NCBI GenBank assembly: GCA_033002965.1
Contig: JAURVB010012877.1
Location: 1 to 64,000, forward strand
DNA from: Piper betle
Taxonomy: Eukaryota; Streptophyta; Magnoliopsida; Piperales; Piperaceae
Direction of reading: 5' to 3'
Length of the DNA stretch: 64,000 nucleotides
In this document: piece after piece, positions 13,080-23,684 of the stretch
How the letters are laid out: each line of letters starts with the position of its first letter
Numbering within the stretch: the first letter of the stretch is position 1
Notes under the pieces: generated by a model
The model's input: only the letters and a program-made list of their open reading frames with translations
Databases searched by the model: none
Told to the model about the DNA's origin: nothing
Position numbers and translations under genes: made by a program

Positions 13080-13649
13080 TTCCCATGTAACTCCTCTTCG
13101 ATTTAATTGCAATCGTACTAGGGGAATTTCTTTTCTTTAGAGAATCTTCACTCCATGATCCACGATCCTAACTGCATCTTCTAGATATGTCAGGTCTGGT
13201 TGCAACTGTATCTCTCTGATGCTGACAATGTGAGAGTTGTCTGAATAGTAGTTCTTCACCATTGACACATGGAAGACATTGTGCACAACTGATGGGAGAG
13301 GCGGCAATGCTAGCCTATAAGCCACTAGTCCAATGCACTCGATCACATTAAACGGTCCAATATATCGCAGACTGAGTTCCCCTTGCATCCCAAATCTTGT
13401 GTTTCCCTTAGTCAGATAGACCTTCAGAACAACATGATCTCCTAATGCGAAATGAACCTCATGTCTATACTAATCCACATAACTCTTTTGTCTATCTGGA
13501 GATGACCTCATTCTCATCCTGATCCACATTATCACTCCCTATGTTTGCCGGATCATCTCTAGACCAACTATTATTCGCTCGCTGCCCTGTACCCAACACA
13601 TTGGGGATCAACATGGTCCATTGTATAGTGTCTCAAATGGTGTTATTCC
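13080..13649 (-). pseudogene. Element B integrase C-terminal region, copy 1
   Basis: This is the distal integrase/chromodomain part of a Tekay-like pol. The open frame 13137-13388 contains YIGPF, the YRLALPP segment and VVHNVFHVSM, all typical of the region after the DDE core. Upstream (13390-13480) GDHVVLKV is readable. A stop interrupts the tail just before a recognisable TWE-type chromodomain end. Further upstream (13500-13649) the frame is full of stops. The coding sequence stops at 13649, where element A inserted; the missing upstream part resumes at 25607. Copy 2 is at 23115-23684. Non-functional. Confidence 0.75.
13645..13649. repeat. TSD ATTCC (first of four copies)
   Basis: ATTCC flanks element A at 13645-13649 and 22298-22302, and flanks the duplicated solo LTR at 23680-23684 and 25607-25611. 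Four copies of the same TSD show that both A-family insertions here descend from one integration event followed by duplication. Confidence 0.9.
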
Positions 13650-14045
13650 TGTGACGACCCGCCATTTTTCACGATATTGTGGGCCTAACTGGCTAGGTGT
13701 TACTCAAAAGTAAAATAATTATGTCAAACAATTTTTTATAAATAATAACATATATAAAGATCCCACAGTCTTGGACCGTTTCCCAGCAGCCACACTTATT
13801 TCTCAATTCAATAAAAAAAGGAGTCCTCATATTTATTTTGCTCCATACTCTGGATGTCAATCACTTAATCTCGTATCTGTACACCTGCGGAGGCAATTTC
13901 GCGTGAGTGATTACAACACTAAGTAGTATAATAGATAAAACAAAACGAGTACATTCCACTATTTCCTTATGTTTATTTTAATATGCGGTGGAGCGATTCC
14001 GCTATACTCCAAACCAATACGGAGGAGGTATCCGCTGTGATCCGC

Positions 14046-14570
14046 ACACCCCGGCCGTAGCCTTTTTGTGGGGAGGCTACCCCTACCGTCTCTAGTGCCA
14101 GTGCCTCTCACACCCCGACCGTAGCCTTTTTGTGGGGTCGCTATCACTGCACTCGGGTGATTGCTATGCCTCGTTTGTGGGGAAGCTCTCACTACCAATT
14201 CTAATGCCAGTGCCTCACACACCCCGGCCGTAGCATTTTTATGGGGAGGCTATCACTGCACTCCAGTGCCAATGCCTTGCACACCCCAGCTGTAGCCTTT
14301 TTGTGGGGCGGCTATCACTGCACTCAGGTGATTGCTATGCCCCATTTGTGGGGAAGCTCTCACTACCAATTCTAGTGCCAGTGCCTCACACACCCCGGCC
14401 GTAGCCTTTTTATGGGGCGGCTATCACTGCACTCCAGTGCCAGTGCCTCACACACCCCGGCTGTAGCCTTTTTATGGGGCGGCTATCACTGCACTCCAGT
14501 GCGATGGAGGAATCGCTGTGCCTCACTCACCCCGGCCGTAGCCTTTTTATGGGGTGGCTATCACTACTCC
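14046..14570. repeat. Minisatellite in A LTR1 (62- and 47-bp units)
   Basis: The GTAG of the GGCCGTAGCCTTTTT core recurs at 14057, 14121, 14230, 14292, 14401, 14463 and 14538. The spacings of about 62 and 109 reflect a 62-bp unit alternating with a shorter ~47-bp variant (CGTTTGTGGGG AAGC). It creates a repetitive 76-residue open frame (14412-14642) that is not a protein. Equivalent arrays lie at about 20790-21315 and 24080-24605. Confidence 0.85.
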
Positions 14571-15149
14571 AAAACAATGTCGATGCATTACAAAATTCAC
14601 GCATATAACATGACCCAGTGTCGGACTGAGTCAATTCATTGACCCCGGTTGCACTCGGTACATGGTAGTCGAATCTGGGCTCAGGCCGACCTAGGCTATC
14701 AACAAGGAAAATACGATGTTCTAACTATTATACGTACTTGATTTGTGATTATGTCTGACTGTGACCCGTGAACCCTAATCTGAAAGAGGGCATAAAATTA
14801 TACATTAGTATAATTTTATTTTGCATGAACCTACATGCAACTTACATGACTAATATACTATCAATGTTAAATGATGTAATTAGTTCATGTTAGTCTTCAT
14901 TCCTTATTAAATTTTCTTCAATTCTAATGATAATTAATTATTAACATGTCCATTTACAAAACAACTAAGCAATCGACAAGAACCCCATGCATAAGACGCT
15001 GGAGATCTAGCAACTTGGCAGGGCATCTTCAACAAACCTTGCATGCAAGAATCCTAATGGAAACAAATAAGATGAGGGATGAAATACTCACACAGTAATG
15101 GGGAGGTCGCCTGGGACGGAGATGAGGGATAAAATACTCCCACCTCCTG

Positions 15150-15160
15150 CATATATATAC
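15150..15160 (-). promoter_or_regulatory. Candidate TATA box of A LTR
   Basis: GTATATATAT on the sense (minus) strand, about 360 nt into the LTR, is conserved in all three A LTRs. It is placed plausibly for the U3 promoter; motif evidence only. Confidence 0.35.
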
Positions 15161-15515
15161 ACTTCAACCATTCCCTCCATTAAATTCTCATACCCCATCA
15201 TCCATTGGTATTTCCTAGGTTCAACGACCCCTTCTCCTTTTATAAAGAATAAATGATGGCTAGGGTTTGTGGAAGCACCCTTTCACCATAATTCCTTTAA
15301 CCGGGTAATTGGGTAATTAACATGGTTCACTTAACCTTTTCACTCAACCTCTTAAATGGGCACATGGTATGGTTCACTTAAATGGTTAAATGGATAATTA
15401 ATGTGTTCGACTCGACTGATTCAACTAGAATCGTCCGATTAGAAATTACCTTTCAATTTAACCGGGTAATTCATACTTAACCAGCTATTGAAATTTTTTT
15501 TTCTGGGTCTTTACA

Positions 15516-15527
15516 ATCTCCCCAACT
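15516..15527 (-). other. Polypurine tract of element A
   Basis: On the minus strand AGTTGGGGAGAT immediately precedes the 3' LTR start. This is the usual plus-strand DNA priming site of gypsy elements. Confidence 0.75.
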
Positions 15528-15580
15528 TAGAACTATTTCGTCCCCAAAATATCATAGCATAAATTTGATTTACACGGATT

Positions 15581-17129
15581 TTATGCTACAAACAGGCTAG
15601 GATATTTTCTGGCCATTTCCTGTTCAGTCTCCCATGTCGCTTCTTCTGATCCCTGATTTCTCCATAATACCTTTACCAAAGGGATCTCCTTACTACGGAG
15701 TGTCTTTGTTTCCCTTGCCAAGATTCGAATCGATTTTTCCTCGTAGGTTAAATCCGACTGTAGCTCTAAATCTGCAAAATTTGTGATAATGTGATTCTCA
15801 TCTCGTACATATTTCTTTAGCATTGACACATGAAAGACATTGTGTACAACATCAAGGCTTGGTGGTAATGCTAATCTATATGCACAACTTCCGATTCGAT
15901 CCAAAATTGGAAATGGTCCTATGAATCTTGGCTTCAACTTCCCTGATGTTCTAAATCTGATCACTCCCTTTTTAGGTGAGGTCTTAACGTAGACGAACTC
16001 CCCAACTTGGAATTCTAAGTCCTTCCTTCGAGTATCAGCATAACTTTTCTGCCGATCCTGAGCTGCCTTAAGCCTTTGCTGGATGAGTTGTACCTTTTCA
16101 GCTGCTTCTCTCACCATCTCTGGCCCGACTATAACCATCTCTGCAGACTCCAACCAGCATGATGGAGATCGACAAGGCCTACCGTATAAGGCTTCAAACG
16201 GTGCCATTCCTATACTGGCTTGGTAAGAGTTATTATTGGTGATTTCAGCCAAGGCTAAGTATTTCTCCCAATCTCCTCCCCAGTTGAGGATGCAAGCTCT
16301 CAACAAATCCTCAAAGGTTTGATTGGTCCTCTCACTTTGACCATCAGTTTGGGGGTGATATGCTGTACTTAACTTGATTTGGGTCCTCATAGCTTTTTGG
16401 AAAACTTCCCAAAAATGTGATGTGAATAAGGGATCTCTGTCAGAGACTATCTCCTTCGAAATTCCATGCAGCCTGACAATGTTATTTATGTACAGTTCTG
16501 CTAAGTTTTCTGCAGTCCTTGTTGATTTTGTGGGGATAAAATGAGCTTCCTTAGTCAAACGGTCCACAACTACCCATATAGAGTCATGTCTCTTCAAAGT
16601 CCTTGGGAGTTTAGTAATAAAATCACATGTGACACGCTCCCATTTCCAGGTAGGTATCTCTAAAGGTTGTAATAATCCACCGGGGAGTTGATGTTGGGCT
16701 TTGATCAATTGGCACATCTGACACTTAAACAAAATCCACCACATCCCTCTTCATTCCAACCCACCAGTAGGTTCGTTTCAAGTCCTGGTACATCTTTGTA
16801 ACACCAGGGTGTTTTGAGAACCTTGAACGATGAGCTTCTTCCAGAAGATCTCGTTTTAATGCACCATTGTTGGGTACACACAATCTCCCTCTAAATCTGA
16901 TTACACTGTTGGAATCTGCTACAATGTTGGGAGTTTTGTCCAACATTTCATTCAGCTTCTCATCTTCGATTTGTGTTAGCTTAACTCGGTCCACCAATTC
17001 ATTGGAGATAACCAGGTTCGCCAGTATTCCTGTCATTCGTTCCACCGGGTTAATAGCTACCACCTCAGCTGACGTAGCCCAAAGTCTAGCTAGCTGTTGA
17101 CCCTTGTCCATCTTGCCCTTCCGACTCAA
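15581..17129 (-). pseudogene. Element A integrase with chromodomain-like tail
   Basis: Integrase inserts retroelement cDNA into the chromosome. Two adjacent open frames (17129-16725 and 16744-15581) together cover it. The first holds the histidines of the HHCC zinc site (EEAHRSRFSKHPG). The second starts just before the CQMC cysteines and carries the catalytic core: CDFITKLP with the first Asp, SDRDPLF with the second, and HPQTDGQSERTNQTFE with the Glu. It then has the FIGPF / HNVFHVSMLKK region and ends in an EEATWE tail typical of Tekay-type chromodomains. The two frames are separated by a frameshift at about 16745 between the HH and CC halves, so no single product can be made. The 387-residue second frame is otherwise uninterrupted to its natural stop. 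Confidence 0.9.
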
Positions 17130-17171
17130 CGCGTCGGCTACAACGTTCGCTTTTCCTGGGTGGTATAAAAT

Positions 17172-17723
17172 TTAGAAATCATAGTCCTTCAAGTATTCTA
17201 TCCACCGTCTCTGTCGAAGGTTAAGGTCATTCTGGGTGAAGATATACTTCAAGCTTTGGTGGTCGGTGAAAACCTCGAACTGAGCTTCGTACAAATAATG
17301 TCTCCAAATTTTTAGAGCAAACACAACTGCTGCCAATTCCAAGTCATGGGTTGCATAATTTTGCTCGTGAATCTTCAATTGGCAAGAGGCGTAAGCCACC
17401 ACCTTACCATCTTGCATAAGGACGCATCCTAAACCCAACCGAGACGCATCACTGAAGACTACGAATCCTTCATTACCATTTGGCAGGGTCAAGAGTGGTG
17501 CAGTTGTTAAACTCTTCTTTAGAGACTGGAAACTCTCCTCACACTTACTACTCCATTCAAACCTGACCCCCTTCCTTGTGAGTTTGGTCATCGGCGATGC
17601 TACTAAGGAAAAGTCTTTAATGAATTTCCTATAGTAACCCGCCAAACCGAGGAAGCTTCTGATATCAGTGACTGACTTAGGTTGTGGCCAATCAATGACT
17701 GCTTTCACTTTTGACGGATCCAC
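17172..17723 (-). pseudogene. Element A RNase H domain
   Basis: This is the ribonuclease H part of pol that degrades the RNA template. The frame begins with the VDPSK-type segment that follows RT and contains [17 protein letters not shown] (first catalytic Asp), the LAAVVFALK helix, [11 protein letters not shown], and [17 protein letters not shown] at 17172-17174 separates it from the YHPGKANVVADALSR segment leading to the integrase. Two stops (17751-17753 and 17775-17777) lie between it and the RT. The reading frame is otherwise continuous with RT, as expected of a single polyprotein. Confidence 0.88.
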
Positions 17724-17774
17724 TGCAACTCCCGCCTTTGAGACAACATGTCAAAGGAAGTTCACCTCCTTCAG

Positions 17775-18500
17775 CTAGAAGTCACACTTTGATAGTTTGG
17801 CGAACAGTTGATTCTCTCTCAAAACTTGAAGAGCAATGGACAAGTGTTTCCCATGGTCCTCCTCATTATTTGAATAGACCAGAATGTCATCCACAAACAC
17901 AATAATAAACTTATCCAAGTATTCGTGGAACATCGTGTTCATAAGTGACATAAAGGCCGCGGGTGCATTTGTCAGACCAAACGGCATAACCAGAAACTCA
18001 TAATGTCCATAGCGAGTTCGGAAAGCCGTTTTCTGTATGTCAGATTCCTTCACCCGCAGTTGATGATATCCGGACCGCAAGTCTATTTTTGAGAATATTC
18101 CGGTTGTTTTCAACTGATCAAATAAATCATCAATCCTCGGTAAGGGGTACCGATTCTTGACTGTCACTTGATTGAGCTGGCGATAGTCAATACACAATCG
18201 AAGTGAGACATCCTTCTTCTTTACAAAAAGAATAGGGGCTCCCCAGGGTGAAGTACTTGGTCGTATGAAGCCTGCCTGCAACAACTCTTCTAATTGACTC
18301 TTTAACTCCTTGAGTTCCGCTGGAGCCATGCGGTATGGTGCTTTAGAAATTGGTGATACTCCCGGTGCTAGGTCAATGACAAACTCCACTGCCCGCTTAG
18401 GAGGTAACCCTGGAAGTTCACCTGGAAATACGTCCAGAAATTTTGCTACCACCAGAATCATGGACAACTCTTTGGGTTTGGACTCAGGCTCCTCTAGAGT
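17775..18500 (-). pseudogene. Element A reverse transcriptase
   Basis: The reverse transcriptase copies element RNA into cDNA. Motifs appear in order: [10 protein letters not shown] at the entry, [75 protein letters not shown], and the intact catalytic box FVDDILVYS. The frame ends at TAG (17775-17777) where Tekay-type RTs usually have Trp (KCDFW), a G-to-A change. It is joined to the upstream protease by a frameshift: one base appears missing from a T-run near 18501. The catalytic core itself looks undamaged. Confidence 0.92.
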
Positions 18501-18980
18501 TGCCGAAAAACTTTACAACCCTCACCAAACCACTCAGTTACCTCACTAACCGACACAATACAAGAGGATGGATCATTCCATGACCCTTGGAAAATGACCC
18601 CCATCTCACAATTACAAGGTTTAGTCAATACTCTCCTCCCTTTACAGTCGAGAAAAGCCTGGTGTGCAGACAACCAGTCCATTCCCAACAGTACATCAAA
18701 GCCTATTATCCTATAGACAATGAAATTCCACACATAGGGTTTCCCTTGTATATCCAAGGATAGGTTAGTCACTCCTAACGTTGTGACCTCCCCTTCTCCC
18801 GTTGCGGTGGTGACCCTATAAGTCTTAGGTAATGTAGACGTTTGGAGTCCTAAACTCTTAACTAATCGGGATGATAGGAACGAATGCGTACACCCCGAGT
18901 CAAATAAAACATCCACACTAACACTTTGAATCAGAATTTTACCTCGAACTGTGTGGTCCTCGTTCTCAGCGTCCTCAACT
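18494..18980 (-). pseudogene. Element A aspartic protease
   Basis: A retropepsin-like domain in the same frame as the end of gag. The active-site segment is FDSGCTHSFLS. The usual gypsy motif is DSGATHS, so Ala is replaced by Cys next to the catalytic Asp-Ser-Gly; whether this matters is unknown. The FDVLLGMDWLSAHQAFLDC segment, typical of the distal half of these proteases, is present. The frame runs out at 18494 because of the frameshift before RT. Confidence 0.85.
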
Positions 18981-20215
18981 TCTACTGCAAAAAGTTTTGC
19001 CTTCCCTTTGTCCACTGGTTTTGCAGGTGCTGGGTAGCGATTAGGAGCTGGTGTCTTCTCCTTTTCAGGTTGCTCCTGTTGTTGCTTCAGGGGCTGACGA
19101 CACTCATTTTGCAAGTGTCCCGTCCTTCCGCAATTGTAGCACCGACGGGGCTCCCTGCATAACCCTGAATGCATCTTGTTGCAATTTTTACATAGTCGAT
19201 ACGGAATCTCCTGAAACTTCCTTTTGCTGTTCCCATCGACATTCTGTTGATAGTTCTTCTGCTGGTGTTCTTCAGACCTATTTTTGCTACTACCCTGGTT
19301 GGCATTCTTATGTTGCATAGTAGCCTTCCCCTATTTCTGTGCACGGACATAGTCGTACACCAACTCATGAGTAGTGGCTGCTTCAATCACTTCGGTTATA
19401 GTGCCTCTTGGCACCGTAGCTACCCTACTCCTCAATTCTGGCTTCAACCCCCAGAAAAATTTGTCTGCTTTGGCCCGGGCAGTTGCCAGACTCCCAGATG
19501 CAAATCTCTCCAATTGCAAGAAATTTTTGGCATACTCTCGGACTGAATCATCCTTCTGAGTCAGAGTGGCAAATTCCAGTGCTTTCTTCTGGACAACAGA
19601 CTCAGGAAAATATTGTCCATTGAAAGCTGTTACAAATTCCGCCCAAGGAATGGACGAAATCTCCCGTTGATGGAACACAGTCTTCTCCATGGACTTCCAC
19701 CAATAAGATGCTTCCTCCTGAAGCATGAATGTTGCCAACCTCACTTCATGGTGATGAGGCACAGAGAGAGCTCTAAATGCCTTTTCAGTAATGTCCAACC
19801 AGCTCTCCGCCTTCATTGGATCAGTCCCTCCAATGAATACCTCAGCTCCGTTCTTCCGGAATTTCTCTACAGTGTATCGATCACTGTCATCCCCATCTGG
19901 CAATACCACTTGTCAGACTACCGGTGGCACCGGGTTTGGAAGTTCTCCTCACTCGCCCGGGTCAGCTATTCCTACCCGCTCTTGGGCGCTCCCCTGATCC
20001 CCATTTGGGACGTTACTAGGACCCGCAGCCGAATTTGGAGCTCCATCCCCCATTACCAATCCCGGTAACCTCTGTACCATGTTCTGAACCACAGAACTGG
20101 TATTTTCTGAAGCCTGCACTAGTCCCTGTATGGCCGTCAAAAGTTGGCCGAACACACTCTCCAGGTTTGAGTCCGATTGCGCAGCTTGGCTCGACTTACT
20201 TCGGGTGCCTGCCAT
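18980..20215 (-). pseudogene. Element A gag with CCHC zinc knuckle
   Basis: Gag forms the virus-like particle and binds RNA. The frame starts with ATG at 20213-20215 (MAGTRSKSS), has a low-complexity N-terminus, then the retrotransposon gag domain: AESWLDITEKAFRAL, EEASYWW, FVTAFNGQYFPESV and KADKFFWGLKPELRSRV. A zinc knuckle CYNCGRTGHLQNEC follows at about 19100-19142. Three in-frame stops break it: TGA at 19949 and 19913, and TAG at 19331. All lie in one continuous reading frame, and all are explained by single C-to-T changes. The N-terminal 88 residues and the 192-residue capsid part are otherwise intact. Confidence 0.9.
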
Positions 20216-20379
20216 CTAAAATTTATTCCGTTATGGTTCATTAATTTTTTTTCAATGATTACTTAGGTTTATTAGGGAGTCCACTAATTCCCTAATGACA
20301 TACCCTATTGGAGAAAAATAAATATTGGACTCTTCAACAAGGTACTTGAGTCATAAGATGTGAGCTTTTGGGAAACCGT

Positions 20380-20391
20380 GCTCTGATACCA
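20380..20391 (-). other. Primer binding site, initiator-Met tRNA
   Basis: On the minus strand TGGTATCAGAGC lies two bases from the 5' LTR edge. This 12-mer is the standard complement to the 3' end of plant initiator tRNA-Met. It fixes 20394-22297 as the 5' LTR and the coding strand as minus. Confidence 0.95.
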
Positions 20392-20393
20392 CC

Positions 20394-22297
20394 TGTAACC
20401 ACCCACCATTTTTCACGATATTGTGGGCCTAACTGGCTAGGTGTTACTCAAAAGTAAAGTAATTATGTCAAACATTTTATTATAAATAATAACATATATA
20501 AAGATCCCACAGTCTTGGACCGTTTCCCAGCAGCCACACTTATTTCTCAATTCAATTAAAAAAAGGAGTCCTCATATTAATTTTGCTCCATACTCTGGAT
20601 GTCAATCACTTAATCTCGTATCTGCACACCTGTGGAGGAAATTCCGCGTTAGTGATTACAACATTAAGTAGTATAATAGATAAAACAAAACAAGTACATT
20701 CCACTATTTCCTTATGTTTATTTTAATATGCGGTGGAGCGATTCCGCTATACTCCAAAACAATGCGGACGAGGTATCCGCTGTTATCCGCACACCCCAGC
20801 TGTAGCCTTTTTTGTGGGGAGGCTACCACTACTGTCTCCACTGCCAGTGCGTCACACAACCCGGCCGTAGCCTTTTTGTGGGGTAGCTATCACTGCACTC
20901 GGGTGATTGCTATGCCCCGTTTGTGGGGAAGCTCTTACTACCAATTCTAGTGCCAGTGCCTCACACACCCCGGCCGTAGCCTTTTTATGGGGAGGCTATC
21001 ACTGCACTCGAGTGCCAATGCCTTGCACATCCCGGCCGTAGCCTTTTTGTGGGGCAGCTATCACTGCACTCAGGTGATTGCTATGCCCCGTTTGTGGGGA
21101 AGCTCTCACTACTAATTCTAGTGCCAGTGCCTCACACACCCCGGCCGTAGCCTTTTTATGGGGCGGCTATCACTACACTCCAGTGCCAGTGCCTCACACA
21201 CCCCGACCGTAGCCTTTTTATGGGGCGGCTATCACTGCACTCCAGTGCGATGGAGGAATGGCTGTGCCTCACTCACCCCGGCCGTAGCCTTTTTATGGGG
21301 TGGCTATCACTACTCCAAAACAATGTCGATGCATTACAAAATTCACGCACTGAGTCAATTCATTGACCCCGGTTGCACTCGGTGCATGGTAGTCGAATCT
21401 GGGCTCAGGCCGACCTAGGCTATCAACAAGGAAAGTACGATGTTCTAACTATTATACGTACTTGATTTGTGATTATGTCTGACTGTGACCCGTGAACCCT
21501 AATCTGAATGAGGGCATAAAATTATACATTAGTATAATTTTATTTTGCATGAACCTACATGCAACTTACATGACTAATATACTATCAATGTTAAATGATG
21601 TAATTAGTTCATGTTAGTCTTCATTCCTTATTAAATTTTCATCAATTCTAATGATAATTAATTATTAACATGTCCATTTACAAAACAACTAAACAATCGA
21701 TAAGAACCCCATGCATAAGACGCTGGAGATCTAGCAACTTGGCAGGGCATCTTCAACAAACCTTGCATGCAAGAATCCTAATGGAAACAAATAAGATGAG
21801 GGATGAAATACTCACACAATAATGGGGAGGTCGCCTGGGACGGAGATGAGGGATAAAATACTCCCACCTCCTGCATATATATACACTTCAACCATTCCCT
21901 CCATTAAATTCTCATACCCCATCATCCATTGGTATTTCCTAGGTTCAACGACCCCTTCATTAAATTCTCACACCCCATCATCCATTGGTATTTCCTAGGT
22001 TCAACGACCCCTTCTCCTTTTATAAAGAATAAATGACGGCTAGGGTTTGTGGAAGCACCCTTTCTTCATAATTCCTTTAACCGGGTAATTGGGTAATTAA
22101 CACGGTTCACTTAACCTTTTCACTCAACCTCTTAAATGGGCACATGGTATGGTTCACTTAAATGGTTAAATGGATAATTAATGTGTTCGACTGGACTGAT
22201 TCAACTAGAATCGTCCGATTAGAAATTACTTTTCAATTTAACCGGGTAATTCATACTTAACCAGCTATTGAAAAAAAAATTTTTCCGGGTCTTTACA
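20394..22297 (-). mobile_element. 5' LTR of element A (LTR2)
   Basis: On plus it starts TGTAACCACCC and ends GGGTCTTTACA. It contains the minisatellite at about 20790-21315. A block near 21905-21956 is repeated at 21957-22015, absent from LTR1 but present in the solo LTR at 23685. It lacks the short 'tataacatgacccagtgtcgg' segment found in LTR1 near 14604. Confidence 0.9.
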
Positions 22298-22311
22298 ATT
22301 CCTATCATGGC

Positions 22312-23684
22312 TTGGATTGGCGACGTGAGGGCAGTGCTAGCACGCGACTCCCATGCATTGTAGAAGTCAGACGGCCATGGGGGGCGCATGGTGATGACAT
22401 GGTGGGCTGGGCAGAGTCAATCGGCGGCATGGGGGCGGCCGGAGGTGGCATTGGCAGCGGTTAAAGGGTCGGCAATAGGGTTTGGGGGGAGTAAGTGTCA
22501 AGGTGCTCAGTGGCAATTTCATGAATAAAAGTTGACTTAACTCTGACTCGAGTCAAAAATAATAACTATATCCTAATAAGAGAACAAAAAATCCAGAAAA
22601 ATATGAATGAATACCATAAAATATAATACATACCACAACATCACAATTACTTGTTTTATAACTAATTATCCACTCAAACTGCCCTATAACGTGTCCGAAT
22701 GTATTATTTGGTATGAAAATAATTCTTTGATTAAATACATTAAAAAAAATTACATACTTTCATATACTCTGATAACTCATTTCTCATCATCTTTTCAATG
22801 TTATCATTATATAATTAGGTACACTTGACCCTCAATAGTCATAACTCACGGCTGGCCTCGACTCAGCATGCAGTTCATGAAACTAACTTGACTCGAACCG
22901 ATGGTTGAACCAACTGGTTCGCTAATGTAATACTCTCACTAGAGTCATGGGTTTTATGACCTTCCCTGGTTAGAAAAATTTCGTCTATGAAATTTTAATT
23001 AAGGAAGTTTCAAACTCATCCATAATCTGAAAAAAATAATCTCTTGTAATGTACTTGGTTGTGAAGCTAGTAGCTCGTTATCTCCAGGTATCGCTTCCTA
23101 ATCTCATCTTCATGTTCCCATGTAACTCCTCTTCGATTTAATTGCAATCGTACTAGGGGAATTTCTTTTCTTTAGAGAATCTTCACTCCATGATCCACGA
23201 TCCTAACTGCATCTTCTAGATATGTCAGGTCTGGTTGCAACTGTATCTCTCTGATGCTGACAATGTGAGAGTTGTCTGAATAGTAGTTCTTCAGCATTGA
23301 CACATGGAAGACATTGTGCACAACTGATGGGAGAGGCGGCAATGCTAGCCTATAAGCCACTAGTCCAATGCACTCGATCACATTAAACGGTCCAATATAT
23401 CGCAGACTGAGTTCCCCTTGCATCCCAAATCTTGTGTTTCCCTTAGTCAGATAGACCTTCAGAACAACATGATCTCCTAATGCGAAATGAACCTCATGTC
23501 TATGCTAATCCACATAACTCTTTTGTCTATCTGGAGATGACCTCATTCTCATCCTGATCCGCATTATCACTCCCTATGTTTGCTGGATCATCTCTAGACC
23601 AACTATTATTCGCTCGCTGCCCTGTACCCAACACATTGGGGATCGACATGGTCCATTGTATAGTGTCTCAAATGGTGTTATTCC
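22312..23684. repeat. Segmental duplication, unit 2 (B LTR tail plus integrase end)
   Basis: A second copy of 12280-13649. I count on the order of a dozen substitutions and a few 1-bp indels over 1.37 kb. It includes the end of the B 3' LTR and the second integrase remnant (23115-23684; open frame 23172-23423 with YIGPF and HNVFHVSMLKNY). Its integrase copy has Leu where copy 1 has Val in HVSMxKNYY. Confidence 0.9.
23115..23684 (-). pseudogene. Element B integrase C-terminal region, copy 2
   Basis: Duplicate of 13080-13649 with the same stop codons and the same truncation at ATTCC, so it was copied after both the decay and the A insertion. Its frame is again interrupted before the chromodomain-like tail. 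Confidence 0.8.

Larger units (their letters stand above)
13650..15515 (-). mobile_element. 3' LTR of element A (LTR1)
   Basis: On plus it starts TGTGACGACCC and ends GGGTCTTTACA. On the sense (minus) strand it therefore begins TGTAAAGACCC. It carries the minisatellite at 14046-14570. It lacks the ~60-bp internal duplication (a repeated 'attaaattctcacaccccatc' block) seen in the other two LTRs near 21957 and 25265. Confidence 0.9.
13650..22297 (-). mobile_element. Nearly complete Ty3-gypsy element A (Tekay-like), TSD ATTCC
   Basis: This 8648-bp element is coded on the minus strand. It has LTRs of 1866 bp (13650-15515) and 1904 bp (20394-22297) with TG...CA ends, a primer site for initiator-Met tRNA at 20380-20391, a purine tract beside the other LTR, and gag, protease, RT, RNase H and integrase in the standard gypsy order. 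Both sides carry ATTCC (13645-13649 and 22298-22302). It sits inside the integrase of element B. Several stops and two frameshifts make the copy inactive, and the two LTRs differ at a few percent of positions plus one ~60-bp duplication, so the insertion is not very recent. Confidence 0.92.
12280..22311. repeat. 10,032-bp segmental duplication, unit 1
   Basis: Sequence from 12280 onward recurs from 22312 with about 99% identity over the first 1.37 kb, including part of the B LTR, the integrase remnant and the TSD. The unit contains the tail of the B LTR, the integrase end and the whole A element. The joint at 22306-22311 carries CATGG, which also occurs at 12275 and 25615, so the duplication junction shows 5-bp microhomology. 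Confidence 0.8.

Noticed and set aside
14046..14570. Regular short repeats considered as a CRISPR-like array
   Set aside because: Units are contiguous without unique spacers and lie in plant LTRs; this is a minisatellite.
14412..14642. 76-residue open frame repeated at 24445-24675 and 21158-21418
   Set aside because: It is the translation of the A LTR minisatellite; its repetition reflects the DNA repeat, not a protein.
20380..20391. tRNA-like sequence
   Set aside because: It is only the 12-nt complement to the tRNA 3' end, the retroelement primer site, not a tRNA gene.
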